Under the pieces are notes generated by a model. The model was given only the letters and a program-made list of their open reading frames with translations, did no database searches and had not been told where the DNA came from. Below are positions 35,237 to 44,495 of a stretch of 64,000 nt of DNA, one piece after another. The stretch is from a bacterium (GTDB taxonomy: Bacteria > Bacteroidota > Ignavibacteria > SZUA-365). The DNA lies in assembly GCA_020444325.1 (NCBI GenBank), contig JAHLLD010000002.1:222882-286881 (forward strand), read 5' to 3'. The position numbers and the translations under genes are program-made. Each line of letters starts with the position of its first letter. Positions within the stretch are counted from its first letter, which is position 1.

Positions 35237-35866
35237 ATGAAACTGGTTTCCCTTTTCTCCGTTCTGCTCGTGGGTGCATTCATTTTCACCACGGGATGCA
35301 GTGACGACGAAGATACCAACGGTCCGACCACCACGAATCCCACCATCACCATCAGTGGGACCCTGGACATACGGAATGGTGCTACGATCCCGGAAGATGC
35401 GAAGCTCAGCATCATCTGGTCGGTTGACGCCGCTGGTGATTACGTATATCTTTTTGGAAATGGGGAGATTGACCGCGCAACCGGTACATTCTCGATAACG
35501 CTTCCGGACGCGCCGCCTGCGACCGCCCTGAATTCCAGTATGGATGGACGCCCAGCTTTCGGGATCGGGAACATTGTACTTGCCGCCTTCCCATCCACAG
35601 AACCGCATATTCTGACCGCAGGTGAAATGAGTGCTGCCTATGGAGCTGTCAACAACATCGGCGTCACGTTCATCGATGGAGATCCCGCAGGCTGGGGAAC
35701 ACATCAGGAACTCAGCTGGCTGACGGCATTTCAATCAGGTTACGATATAGGGGAAGGCAAGGAGACGTCGGGAATGCATGACATATTCGTTCCTGCCGCG
35801 GCCAGCACTTTCGTGCTCACCGTCAGCACGAATCCCGGCGATTTTCATTTCCCGAACTGGAAATAG
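35237..35866 (+). CDS. Lipoprotein, unknown function
   Basis: 209 residues from ATG 35237 (GAGAGG upstream). SpII signal with lipobox FTTGC (Cys 21), then a D/E- and T-rich tether (SDDEDTNGPTTTNPT) and a beta-rich domain (ITISGTLDIRNGATIPEDAKLSI). A short acidic/glycine linker after the cysteine often marks surface-exposed lipoproteins in Bacteroidota. No family recognised. It is convergent with the methyltransferase gene. Confidence 0.7.
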   Translation: MKLVSLFSVLLVGAFIFTTGCSDDEDTNGPTTTNPTITISGTLDIRNGATIPEDAKLSIIWSVDAAGDYVYLFGNGEIDRATGTFSITLPDAPPATALNSSMDGRPAFGIGNIVLAAFPSTEPHILTAGEMSAAYGAVNNIGVTFIDGDPAGWGTHQELSWLTAFQSGYDIGEGKETSGMHDIFVPAAASTFVLTVSTNPGDFHFPNWK

Positions 35867-35877
35867 GCTTCAGATAA

Positions 35878-36519
35878 TTAGCGTCCGTCATCCAGGGGAC
35901 GCAGTGTGACGGTGAGCATGAACGGGGCATCTGCCGTGACATGCAGCTGAGAGCCGGGGATATCGCTGAGTATGGCAGTGATCTCTTCGACCGTGTACGA
36001 TGCGCGCATCGACTGAAGCATGGGAAGGGGGAAAGGAATCCAGGCGAGCCAGGGTACGCGCCGCAAATCGTGCAGCAGCAGAACTCCATCGCGTGTGAGC
36101 ATGCGACGCAGTTGCAGCACGGCCGCGAGAGGGTCTTTCCATTCATGCAGTGAGTAACTGCTGCAGATCAGGTCGAAGGGGCCGATCCGTCCGGCGAGCG
36201 CAGGATCAGCTGCATCCCCGGTGACATACTGCACGCGGTCGGAGAGTCCGCGTTCTTCGATCAGCGCGGCTCCGGCTTCCGCCATGAGTGGGGAAATTTC
36301 CAGCGCGACAATGTCGGCATCAGGGAAGCGTTCGGCAATACGCGCGGTAAGGGGACCGGGTCCCGCCCCAACATCGAGTATGCGTGTACCCGGCCGAACG
36401 GCATCAAGCCTCATCAGAAACGTACGGTACTGCGTGTCATACCGGGCGGATTCCCTCGCATAGCGTCGCACCCCGGCCTCATCCCAGGCATAATCCGGAA
36501 TTCCTGTCCTTCGTTTCAT
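35878..36519 (-). CDS. Class I SAM-dependent methyltransferase
   Basis: 213 residues. Motif I ILDVGAGPGPLTARIAERFP (47-66), acidic loop IVALEISPLMAEAG, motif II/IV DLICSSYSLHEWKDP, and LLLHDLRRVPWL. Similar to the methyltransferase domain 11/25 group that modifies small molecules or quinones; substrate not identifiable. Single gene. Confidence 0.85.
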   Translation of the reverse strand: MKRRTGIPDYAWDEAGVRRYARESARYDTQYRTFLMRLDAVRPGTRILDVGAGPGPLTARIAERFPDADIVALEISPLMAEAGAALIEERGLSDRVQYVTGDAADPALAGRIGPFDLICSSYSLHEWKDPLAAVLQLRRMLTRDGVLLLHDLRRVPWLAWIPFPLPMLQSMRASYTVEEITAILSDIPGSQLHVTADAPFMLTVTLRPLDDGR

Positions 36520-36581
36520 TGCTGCAGCTCAGAAAATGATGGATAGCTGAGCATACGGAGCGAAGGCGGAATAGTTTCTCG

Positions 36582-36618
36582 AAAAAAAAGCCCATGCGAC
36601 AACTGAATCGCATGGGCT
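36582..36618 (-). terminator. Rho-independent terminator
   Basis: Perfect 11-bp stem AGCCCATGCGA (36589-36599) / TCGCATGGGCT (36608-36618); on the reverse strand it runs into TTTTTTTT (complement of 36582-36589). It terminates the DNRLRE gene ending at 36640. Confidence 0.9.
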
Positions 36619-36639
36619 GAAGATCAATTCTGCTGCGCA

Positions 36640-37563
36640 CTACCGAACGACCAGGGGACGCACGATCTGCTCCTGCCCGGAGGTCAGGCGGAAGAAGTAC
36701 ATTCCCGGGGAAAGTGCTGTGAGCGGGACCCGCTGTGTAGCGCCCGCCTGCACTGCCTGATTGAAAACAAGCTTGCCAACCGCGTTGTAAAGAGAGAGCT
36801 GCATGTCGGAACCTTCGCGTCCCTCAGTGCGGACCTGCACCTGTTCTGTTGCGGGATTGGGAGATACGTCGAGCGCCATACGGGTAGTCGGTACCGTCTC
36901 GGTACCTGACACCGAAGCAAAGGTCAACTCGAGCTTCGGCCGACGTGACGGGATGTGGTAATCGCTGGAGGTAAACACCAGTGCTGCATGTGGTTTTTCA
37001 TCTCGAAGACGTATGAGAAATCCATAATCTTCGGGGGGATCGCACTTATACATTTCCCGGATGGTACGCGTGACATCGACGACGACATCGCGGCTCGAGG
37101 TGCCCTGGTTCGGAATATAGCTGAGATTGGTGTACTTGCCTGCAGGACGATTGTGCCAGTTTATTGTGTGTTCATCCCACGGTTCCTTTGCACATCGGAT
37201 TTCCGCGATGTTGATTCCGCACTGGCAGCCGCTGCAGACTGTCTGATGCATGCCATCAAAGAGTCCTTCAGGATTGTTATACAGGTACAGCGTCGCTTCC
37301 TGCAGTCGCGACATATCCGGGCAGCCGGACAGATCGAATTGCAGGTACACACGTCCATACACAGGGACAAGCTGGTCGGTCCAAGCATGTACAAGCAACT
37401 GCGGATCATCTCCGAAGTTCCGCACGCCCTTGTTGTAAAGCGGATCATCCCATACCATCGCATCCTTCCCATCCTCCGGTCCCGGTTGCAGCACGATCGT
37501 TTGCTGCGCATTCGCATTCCACGCACAGATAAGTACAAGCAGAATTGTAGAGAGCGACCTCAT
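36640..37563 (-). CDS. DNRLRE-domain protein with T9SS sorting domain (paralogue A)
   Basis: 307 residues. Signal peptide MRSLSTILLVLICAWNANAQ; DNRLRE carbohydrate-binding-like domain (~20-210) beginning with the block LQPGPEDGKDAMVWDD and containing EATLYLYNNP, EPWDEHTINWHNRPA, VVVDVTRTIREM and ALVFTSSDYHIPSRRPKLEL. Four clustered cysteines (CSGCQC...C) lie at about 110-124. The C-terminal Por domain (ALDVSPNPATEQVQVRTEG, LSPGMYFFRLTSG) targets it to type IX secretion. Close paralogue of the gene at 59743-60654. Monocistronic with strong terminator. Confidence 0.88.
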   Translation of the reverse strand: MRSLSTILLVLICAWNANAQQTIVLQPGPEDGKDAMVWDDPLYNKGVRNFGDDPQLLVHAWTDQLVPVYGRVYLQFDLSGCPDMSRLQEATLYLYNNPEGLFDGMHQTVCSGCQCGINIAEIRCAKEPWDEHTINWHNRPAGKYTNLSYIPNQGTSSRDVVVDVTRTIREMYKCDPPEDYGFLIRLRDEKPHAALVFTSSDYHIPSRRPKLELTFASVSGTETVPTTRMALDVSPNPATEQVQVRTEGREGSDMQLSLYNAVGKLVFNQAVQAGATQRVPLTALSPGMYFFRLTSGQEQIVRPLVVR

Positions 37564-37628
37564 AGTCCTTCCTCCTGGTTATGAAATGTCATAGCTACAG
37601 GAAGAAAAACACGAGTAGGTGTGAAAGG

Positions 37629-38123
37629 TTACAGGGAGGGCGATCCCTGTTTCCTGTCCCGCCGGCGAAACATCGAGTAGTAGTAGATCGCACCGCTGAT
37701 CGTTCCCATGACCAGAGACCAGATGATATCCGCTCGCCAGGACGCATCCCGCGCATCGAGCAGGTCAATCCGTCGGATCACCAGCCAGAATGCCGCGGTG
37801 AACAGGCTGTAGGCGAGGAGCGAAAAGAGTCCTTTTCTGCGCATGGCTGGGTCGTTTCTGTAAGCTTCCTTGTAGCGGCCATAGACACCAGCATTCTGGA
37901 GCAGAATCATGAAGGTCCAACTCCCCGCGACTATCGGAATCACAAGCAGCAGCAGCGGATCGCCGATTACGTCGCTCCCGGTAAAAGCAACCAGCGCGAG
38001 CAGTGCGAGCAGGACCCCCTGTGTGACATGGAACCCCCGCAATCCTGCATGCCTCTCCGCGGCCTTCACTTTTTCGTCATTAAGATTTGGTATCATCTCC
38101 TCATCCCGAGTTGTGCGTTCCAT
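37629..38123 (-). CDS. Small four-helix membrane protein paired with an HTH regulator
   Basis: 164 residues with about four membrane helices (VLLALLALVAFTGSDVI, LLLVIPIVAGSWTFMILL, LLAYSLFTAAFWLVI, IIWSLVMGTISGAIYYY). No family name recognised. It lies 24 bases downstream of a compact XRE regulator gene, a pairing common for small HTH/membrane-protein modules. An internal ATG at 38096 is also possible. Function unknown. Confidence 0.7.
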   Translation of the reverse strand: MERTTRDEEMIPNLNDEKVKAAERHAGLRGFHVTQGVLLALLALVAFTGSDVIGDPLLLLVIPIVAGSWTFMILLQNAGVYGRYKEAYRNDPAMRRKGLFSLLAYSLFTAAFWLVIRRIDLLDARDASWRADIIWSLVMGTISGAIYYYSMFRRRDRKQGSPSL

Positions 38124-38147
38124 AAGAATATACGGGAAAGCGCCTTT

Positions 38148-38384
38148 TCAAACAGCCCGCTGTTCGTCGTCCTCTTCAATTAAGTAGAATAAATCCTCGA
38201 CCGGCAGGGAAAACTCCCGTGCAATCCGAAGCGCGAGATAGGTTGAGGGACAGAAGGTGCCCGTCTCGATGTAGTTGATCGTTTGCCGACTGACGTCAAC
38301 GCGATCCGCCAGCTCCGCCTGTGTCATCCCGACGCGCTCCCTGTATTCCCGTAGCCGGGTGCCGATTTTCTGGTTTTCGTTCAT
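38148..38384 (-). CDS. XRE-family transcriptional regulator (YgzD-like)
   Basis: 78 residues, almost entirely one helix-turn-helix domain: GTRLREYRERVGMTQAELAD, VSRQTINYIETGTFCPSTYL, then FSLPVEDLFYL. Proteins of this compact type usually autoregulate themselves and a cotranscribed small membrane protein, here the gene at 37629. Its start lies 23 bases from the first small gene of the defence island on the opposite strand, so its operator may sit at the island edge. Confidence 0.88.
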   Translation of the reverse strand: MNENQKIGTRLREYRERVGMTQAELADRVDVSRQTINYIETGTFCPSTYLALRIAREFSLPVEDLFYLIEEDDEQRAV

Positions 38385-38407
38385 GCACGGCGAATGTATT
38401 CAACGCT

Positions 38408-38575
38408 ATGACCCAGTGGGTGGATCACGACCGGGACAATCCGGAATGGGTCGAGGCGACGCAGTTTGGCGCCGGTGACCGGATAAAGCGTCAGGCATTC
38501 GAAACCGCAGTCACAATGGCTGAAGCGGTCGCGCAACCGAAGATCACGATCCCTAACGTACCGTGGCTCAACTGA
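38408..38575 (+). CDS. Small hypothetical protein (possible gene remnant)
   Basis: 55 residues from ATG 38408 (MTQWVDHDRDNPEWVEATQF...ITIPNVPWLN). No good ribosome site. The frame is open back to 38321 but overlaps the regulator gene there. It ends 10 bases before the next gene, whose ribosome site begins inside it. No family recognised; it may be the C-terminal remnant of a longer gene. Confidence 0.4.
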   Translation: MTQWVDHDRDNPEWVEATQFGAGDRIKRQAFETAVTMAEAVAQPKITIPNVPWLN

Positions 38576-38585
38576 AGGAGGACAC

Positions 38586-39092
38586 ATGGAAAAACTTGCA
38601 CAGGTGCTGCCGATCAGCACACCAAAGATGGATAAGGACGAACTCTTTCCGGTGACCGACGAGGACATTCTGCCGATCCAGAATCCGCTTCGCATCATGC
38701 GTCCGCGGAGGTTTGGTACTAAGCGGGAGAACCTGCTGATCGCTCAGGAGGCGGTTCGCAGGCTGCTGGAGGGCAACTCTGCGCTGCTCTCGTACCTCGT
38801 GCTCAAGCAATGGTCGGAGATCCTCTCTGCAGCACTGGACGAGCTCAAGGATCCCGCACTGGGCGACTATCAACGCTTCTTCACCGGACCGACCGACGTG
38901 CATGGCGTGGAAGTTTCCACCCGAGCCTACGGATCAGGATGGAAGTACCCAGCAGAGGTCGAGGACTTCGAGATGGAAGTGAACCGCATGAAAGAGCAGC
39001 TCAAGGCTCGGAAGAAGGAGGCCGAAGCTAATGGATCTGCTCGTCGGATGCGCGGTGAAGGGAATAGTCTGGTCGTCACGTTTCGCAGGTGA
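38586..39092 (+). CDS. Hypothetical protein at the defence-island edge
   Basis: 168 residues. Strong GAAGGAGG 4 bases before the ATG. N-terminal mixed region (FPVTDEDILPIQNPLRIMRP), central helical part (AQEAVRRLLEGNSALLSYLVLKQWSEILSAAL, residues ~55-86) and a charged C-terminal helix (EVEDFEMEVNRMKEQLKARKKEAEA, residues ~122-146). No family assigned. The short, tightly packed layout with 38408-38575 looks phage- or plasmid-derived. A terminator follows at 39129. Confidence 0.6.
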   Translation: MEKLAQVLPISTPKMDKDELFPVTDEDILPIQNPLRIMRPRRFGTKRENLLIAQEAVRRLLEGNSALLSYLVLKQWSEILSAALDELKDPALGDYQRFFTGPTDVHGVEVSTRAYGSGWKYPAEVEDFEMEVNRMKEQLKARKKEAEANGSARRMRGEGNSLVVTFRR

Positions 39093-39128
39093 GCCACTAA
39101 TCGTCTTAGAACCGGACAGTAATATCGG

Positions 39129-39164
39129 GAGCGCCTTGCCTTTCGGGTAGGGCGCTCGTATTTT
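39129..39164 (+). terminator. Rho-independent terminator
   Basis: GAGCGCC (39129-39135) pairs with GGCGCTC (39151-39157), then GTATTTT. It closes the two-gene unit 38408-39092 before the nuclease gene. Confidence 0.7.
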
Positions 39165-39253
39165 CATGATCGAATCCATCTGCTCGTCCAAGAAAAAAGC
39201 AAAGCAAGATCGGAATAATCGGATTGTTAAGAACATAGTTGGAGCCGCAGCTC

Positions 39254-40633
39254 ATGAATTACTCCGAACTGGCTAAACTCGAGCTTTCGAAACCTACGGT
39301 CCTAAAAATTCTGCGACTCCAACCTTCAGATATTTTTCAGACAACGGGGAAAGACGGGCTCCTTCTCGGTGCATGCGAGAATATATACAATCTGATAGTC
39401 CAGTTATTGGACGATCAACACGAACTCCCAATCAAGCAGTTCGAATGGACCTGTCCGCATGGGCATACGCACACTTTTGGTGAAGATGAATTGCGAATAC
39501 AACTGCTTATGACTATGTCATCCTGGTTGGATGTGCTCACGATGCGCTACATTCTGTTGCCATCAGGATCAAAACAAAAAGATACACCACTCTACTTGAG
39601 CATAGCCTCAATGAGCCAATTTCTTGGCAGACCGGAAGATGCGGAACCAAGTAAACTATTGTACAAGTTTAAGGTCCTCCTTTTTTACTATTTTGAAGCA
39701 GTAATGTCCAGTTGGCTGCTCAGAGTCTACAATTTCCATTCTGTGCACGAAGGTGGGGGAGAAAAGTTCGAGGATTTTCTTCACAATGGACTACTGAATG
39801 TTTTCCGTGCATACAATAAGCTCTCGGAGGGGCCATTAAAAGTAGCGGGAGGCGGGCTTGTTCATAGTGCCCTCGAGTTGGCCAACAGGCTTTACGAGGT
39901 TGATGGCGATAGTTGGGCAGACCGTCTGGTAGGGCCATTTTCTGCAATCAGATTGAGTGAGCTACCTGCTCTTGCACAACGTGAAGCAAGAATCTCCGAG
40001 AAATATGGATTGAAGCAGGTCGAACGAATATTTGAACAACAGCTTGCCTTGATCATGCAGTCATTTGGATTATATGTCGTTTCTACCAGGATTGCACAAA
40101 GCACGGTCGACCTCGTTTGCATTTCAGGGAAACCGACAGAACAACTCACCTTCCTTGTTGAAGCAAAGAGTACGAAATCAAATTATTCCCTGCCGACAAA
40201 GGATTCGCGTGCAATACGTGATTATGTCCGCGATGTCCGCAGAGGTCTTTCGTCCCTTCCACCGCTTTCCTTTGTCCTCATCATAATTCCCTCGAGCTCG
40301 CGTACTCTGCGAGATAAAGTACTTCAACTGCAGCGTGATGTCGATTGTCCCATCAGAGTATTGAATGTACGACAATTAGTGACATTGCGAGAGCAAATAG
40401 TCGGGCCGCTACCGGTTCATCAATTCATGTCGCACATCCTCGACGGTGACGTGATAGTGAAGGATGCAGTGATAAAATCGACAGTAAGAGGATACTATGA
40501 TGCCCAACGTGCCCATACTGCGTTTGTGGAATCAATGTTTGCTGCACATGGAGTGATTCCAATCCAGGAGACTTCTAACAAAACAGGAGAACAGAAACAA
40601 TTTCTGTTCGGGTACCCGTGTAAAGAGACCTAA
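39254..40633 (+). CDS. Putative PD-(D/E)XK-type nuclease, unknown family
   Basis: 459 residues from ATG 39254 (GGAG 9 bases upstream; the frame opens at TTG 39239). The C-terminal half has a likely PD-(D/E)XK core: helix RIFEQQLALIMQSFGLYVV, then STVDLVCISG (D286), LTFLVEAKST (E303-x-K305), then a basic helix SRAIRDYVRDVRRGL. The N-terminal half (1-240) is helical with a CPHGHTHTF motif that could bind a metal. The gene is clearly more AT-rich than its neighbours, as expected for transferred DNA. It lies 84 bases before hsdM, so it is probably a defence-associated restriction-like enzyme. No named family recognised. Confidence 0.65.
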   Translation: MNYSELAKLELSKPTVLKILRLQPSDIFQTTGKDGLLLGACENIYNLIVQLLDDQHELPIKQFEWTCPHGHTHTFGEDELRIQLLMTMSSWLDVLTMRYILLPSGSKQKDTPLYLSIASMSQFLGRPEDAEPSKLLYKFKVLLFYYFEAVMSSWLLRVYNFHSVHEGGGEKFEDFLHNGLLNVFRAYNKLSEGPLKVAGGGLVHSALELANRLYEVDGDSWADRLVGPFSAIRLSELPALAQREARISEKYGLKQVERIFEQQLALIMQSFGLYVVSTRIAQSTVDLVCISGKPTEQLTFLVEAKSTKSNYSLPTKDSRAIRDYVRDVRRGLSSLPPLSFVLIIIPSSSRTLRDKVLQLQRDVDCPIRVLNVRQLVTLREQIVGPLPVHQFMSHILDGDVIVKDAVIKSTVRGYYDAQRAHTAFVESMFAAHGVIPIQETSNKTGEQKQFLFGYPCKET

Positions 40634-40717
40634 GTCGGACCAGTTGCTTTACTGCGTCTCGATGTGGGAGCATTTATGAGTATGACCTTCGAACTACGCA
40701 ATACAAGTTTCTAACCT

Positions 40718-43201
40718 ATGACCAAACTCACCCTCACCCAGCTCTCCAACCTTCTCTTCCGCGCCTGCGACGACCTGCGCGGCAACATGGATGCCTCCGA
40801 GTACAAGGAGTACATCTTCGGCATGCTCTTCCTCAAGCGGCTCTCTGACTTGTTCGACCAGGAGCAGGAGCAGCTGCAGAAGGACCTGAAGAAGAAAGGG
40901 ATGAAGGACGCGCAGATAAAGGACAAGCTCGCGCATCCGGACAGCTATACGTTCTTCGTTCCAAAAGCGGCGCGGTGGTCAACAATCAGGCACCTAAAGA
41001 CGAATGTCGGCACCGCACTGAACAAGGCGCTCGAAGCGCTGGAAGATGCGAACGTGAACGCGCTGCAGGACGTCCTCAAGCACATCAACTTCAACCGGAA
41101 GATCGGTCAGCGGTCGCTGGACGACGACATCCTCGCGAACTTCATCCAGAACTTCGAGAAGATTCCGCTGAAGGACGAGAACTTCGAATTCCCTGATCTG
41201 CTGGGCGCAGCGTACGAGTACCTTATCAAGTACTTCGCGGACTCCGCAGGGAAGAAGGCAGGAGAGTTCTACACGCCGGCAGATGTCGTCCGTACGATGG
41301 TAGAGATCGTCGAGCCGCAGGCGCACATGAGCATCTATGATCCGACGGTGGGTTCGGGTGGTATGCTCATCCAGAGCCGGGATTATATACGAGAGATCGG
41401 TGGTGATCCGCACGATGTGTCGCTCTACGGACAGGACAACATCGGTACCACGTGGGCAATCTGTAAGATGAACATGCTCCTGCACGGTATCCCGCACGCG
41501 GACATCCGGCAGGAGGACACGATCCGCAGGCCACAGCACAAGGCCGAAAACGGCGAGCTGATGCGCTTCGACCGCGTGCTTGCAAATCCACCGTTCAGCC
41601 AGAACTACGTCAAGAAAGATGTCGAGTACCCGGGCCGCTTCGCCGTGTGGATGCCGGAGAAGGGCAAGAAGGCCGACCTGATGTTCGTGCAGCACATGCT
41701 CGCGGTGCTCAAGTCCGACGGGAAGATGGCAACGATCATGCCGCACGGCGTGCTGTTCCGCGGTGGTGATGAGAAGGATGCACGGCATTACTTCATCGAC
41801 CAGGGCTGGCTGGAGGCGGTCATTGGCCTGCCTGCCGGACTCTTCTACGGCACCGGCATACCAGCATGCATCCTTGTGATGAATAAAGCCGGTGCACAGA
41901 AACGTGATCATGTCGTGTTCATCAACGCCGACCGGGAATACCGTGAAGGAAAAGCGCAGAACTTCCTGCGTGCGGAGGACATTTCCCGCATGGTCCACGC
42001 CTACCGGTCACTCACAAAAGGCGAACGTGACGAAATCCCCGGCTATGCGCGTCGCGTACCGATAGAGGAGATCGCGGCAGAGGACTACAACTGCAACATC
42101 CGCCGCTACGTCGACAACGCTCCGCCGCCGGAGCCGCATGACGTGCGGGCGCACCTGAAGGGTGGCGTTCCGGTCAGCGAAATCGACAACATGGCGCACT
42201 TCTGGGAGAACTACACTGGACTTCGGGATCGCTGCTTCAAGCCACGCAAGGGCGAGAAGTCCTACATGGACTTTACTACCGAGATGAAGGACCGAAGCGC
42301 GATTGCGGACGTCGTCGAGGGTGATGGGGGCGTTGCTGCCGCGCACGATGCCTTCATGAAGACGCTCGACCGATGGTGGAAAAAACACCAGCCTGAGATC
42401 GAGGATCTGGCGCCAAAGAACGGCGAAAAGGGCAACGTGTATGCCGTGCGCCGGAAGCTGCTCACTTCTATCGAGAAAACGTTCAAGGAGACGACGCTTC
42501 TCACGCCTTACCAGATTCGCGGTGCGTTCGCGAGGTACGTGGACGAGCTCAAGTTCGACCTGAAATCCATCGCGGCCAGCGGATGGGGCCCGGAGCTGAT
42601 CCCCGATGACGACATCCTGCAGAACCAATTTCCCAAAGTGCTCGAGGAGATGGAGGCGAAGCGCGTCCGCATAGCGGAACTCGATGCCCTGTTCGCAGCC
42701 GCAGACGATGATGACTACGAGGACGAGGACGACACCGGTGTCCTGCCGAAGGAGCAGGTCAAGGAGCTGAAGGCTCGCCTCAAGGAACTGAAGGGCGAGA
42801 TGAAACTCGCCAAGAAGGATCCCGGCTACGGAGATGCGGCGGCCTTCGCGCGAAAGGCGGATGCGATCACAGAGCAGCTCGAACGGCACAAGGAACTGCA
42901 GGACGAAGAGAAGCAGCTGAAGCGGGATCTGCGTGCGATGGTGAACACGCAGGACGATCTTGTCGCAGCTGCACGCGAGAAGATCACGCCTGAAGAAGCA
43001 CGCGTACTGATCATCGAGAGGCTGCACCGGACGCTCCAAGACACTTACGCAGCCTACCTGCGGACCGATCAACGTGCGTGCATCTCAGCACTCGAAAATC
43101 TGCATGCAAAGTACGCGGTGACGGCAGAGGACATCGAAGCGAAACGCGAGGAGGCGACTGCGAAGTTGCAGGGATTCCTGGAGGAGCTGGGGTATGTCTG
43201 A
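40718..43201 (+). CDS. hsdM: Type I restriction-modification methyltransferase subunit
   Basis: 827 residues, the long form of HsdM. N-terminal HsdM_N domain ([20 protein letters not shown]), [10 protein letters not shown] (182-190), SAM site [12 protein letters not shown] (206-217) and catalytic NPPF (290-293): an adenine-N6 methyltransferase. A ~300-residue C-terminal extension has an acidic stretch ([10 protein letters not shown]) and charged coiled coils, probably contacting HsdS/HsdR. It overlaps hsdS by eight bases (43194-43201, ATGTCTGA). Confidence 0.96.
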   Translation: MTKLTLTQLSNLLFRACDDLRGNMDASEYKEYIFGMLFLKRLSDLFDQEQEQLQKDLKKKGMKDAQIKDKLAHPDSYTFFVPKAARWSTIRHLKTNVGTALNKALEALEDANVNALQDVLKHINFNRKIGQRSLDDDILANFIQNFEKIPLKDENFEFPDLLGAAYEYLIKYFADSAGKKAGEFYTPADVVRTMVEIVEPQAHMSIYDPTVGSGGMLIQSRDYIREIGGDPHDVSLYGQDNIGTTWAICKMNMLLHGIPHADIRQEDTIRRPQHKAENGELMRFDRVLANPPFSQNYVKKDVEYPGRFAVWMPEKGKKADLMFVQHMLAVLKSDGKMATIMPHGVLFRGGDEKDARHYFIDQGWLEAVIGLPAGLFYGTGIPACILVMNKAGAQKRDHVVFINADREYREGKAQNFLRAEDISRMVHAYRSLTKGERDEIPGYARRVPIEEIAAEDYNCNIRRYVDNAPPPEPHDVRAHLKGGVPVSEIDNMAHFWENYTGLRDRCFKPRKGEKSYMDFTTEMKDRSAIADVVEGDGGVAAAHDAFMKTLDRWWKKHQPEIEDLAPKNGEKGNVYAVRRKLLTSIEKTFKETTLLTPYQIRGAFARYVDELKFDLKSIAASGWGPELIPDDDILQNQFPKVLEEMEAKRVRIAELDALFAAADDDDYEDEDDTGVLPKEQVKELKARLKELKGEMKLAKKDPGYGDAAAFARKADAITEQLERHKELQDEEKQLKRDLRAMVNTQDDLVAAAREKITPEEARVLIIERLHRTLQDTYAAYLRTDQRACISALENLHAKYAVTAEDIEAKREEATAKLQGFLEELGYV

Positions 43202-44495
43202 GTGGTGTAGTGAGATCTCGCTGAAGGAAGTCGTTTACTCATCGCGACAGATCACATACGGGATTGTGCAACCTGGACCGGATGTTGCACCAGATGGTGT
43301 CCCACTCATTAGAGGTAAGGACTACAGCAGTGGACGAGTCGATACCTCAAACCTATACCATGTCTCGGAAGCTATCGACCGCCCTTACGCTCGATCGAAG
43401 GTCTATGCAGGTGATATCCTCTTTTCGATCGTAGGCTACGTCGGATTGATAGCAGAGGTTCCTCCCGAACTCGAAGGGGCGAACATCACGCAGACTACGG
43501 CGAGGATCTCTGTCGATCCGTCAATTGCGTACAGCAAGTTCATCCGCTACGTCTTATCAGCCGACCACTACAAGCCGCATATTCGAAAGTACGAGAAAGG
43601 TTCGGCCCAAGCAGGCCTAAATCTCGCTGATGTCGCAAGGCTCGCTGTACCACTCCCCTCACTTCCTCAACAACGTCGCATCGCCGAAATCCTCTCCACT
43701 GTCGACGAGGCCATCGAACAGACCGAGGCACTCATCGCGAAGACGCAGCATATCAAGTCCGGGCTGATGCACGACCTGTTCACCCGCGGTGTCACGGAGG
43801 ACGGCAAGCTACGTCCACCGCGCGAGGAGGCGCCGCAACTGTACAAGGAGTCGCCGATCGGTTGGATTCCGAAGGAGTGGGAGGTTGTAAGGTTGGCTGA
43901 GGTAGCAGAGGTCAATAGAGGAAAATTCACAGTACGCCCACGAAACGACCCACGTTACTACGGAGGTTCACATCCGTTCATTCAAACTGGTGATGTAGCC
44001 GAGGCGAGAGGGCGTTGGTTAAACTCCTACTCCCAGACTCTCAACAATTTGGGCCTTGCCGTCAGTCGTTCCTTCCCAGTCGGTACGATTATGGTGACCA
44101 TCGCAGCGAATATCTGCGACACCTGCATTTTGGGGTTACCGATGTGTGCCCCAGATAGCCTTGTCGGAGTGGAAGCTCACAAAGGTGAAGTGGTCCGGTT
44201 TCTTGAACTCGCGATACGTCGCAGTAAGCGATGGCTCGAAAACCGTGCCCCTCAGACAGCACAGAAAAATATCAACCTCGAAGATCTGCGTCCGCTGCGT
44301 CTGCCATACCCGTCTTCTGGTGAACGAAACCGAATTGCGGACATGTATGATTCGATGGACAAACGGGAAGCTCTCAACGAAGGAGCAATCGAGAAACTTA
44401 ACGAGATGAAGCGCGGCCTCATGCAGGACCTCCTCACCGGCAGAGTCCGTGTGCGCACGAATTCCTCCACCGACACAGAGGAAGCAGATGTCTGA
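43194..44495 (+). CDS. hsdS: Type I restriction-modification specificity subunit
   Basis: 433 residues with two target-recognition domains (~1-160 and ~215-380), separated and followed by conserved coiled-coil spacers: [40 protein letters not shown] and [19 protein letters not shown]. Binds a bipartite DNA site for HsdM2-HsdR2. The DNA of the recognition domains is less GC-rich than the spacers, as usual for exchangeable TRDs. Starts and ends in identical 8-base ATGTCTGA overlaps with hsdM and hsdR. Confidence 0.95.
   Translation: MSEWCSEISLKEVVYSSRQITYGIVQPGPDVAPDGVPLIRGKDYSSGRVDTSNLYHVSEAIDRPYARSKVYAGDILFSIVGYVGLIAEVPPELEGANITQTTARISVDPSIAYSKFIRYVLSADHYKPHIRKYEKGSAQAGLNLADVARLAVPLPSLPQQRRIAEILSTVDEAIEQTEALIAKTQHIKSGLMHDLFTRGVTEDGKLRPPREEAPQLYKESPIGWIPKEWEVVRLAEVAEVNRGKFTVRPRNDPRYYGGSHPFIQTGDVAEARGRWLNSYSQTLNNLGLAVSRSFPVGTIMVTIAANICDTCILGLPMCAPDSLVGVEAHKGEVVRFLELAIRRSKRWLENRAPQTAQKNINLEDLRPLRLPYPSSGERNRIADMYDSMDKREALNEGAIEKLNEMKRGLMQDLLTGRVRVRTNSSTDTEEADV

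Noticed and set aside
38300..38420. Left attachment site matching the tRNA-Pro 3' end
   Set aside because: Compared by eye with 49714-49740; no matching stretch of useful length found.
42008..43072. 354-codon open frame antisense to hsdM
   Set aside because: Overlaps the HsdM C-terminal extension, which has coherent coiled-coil composition; no support for the antisense frame.
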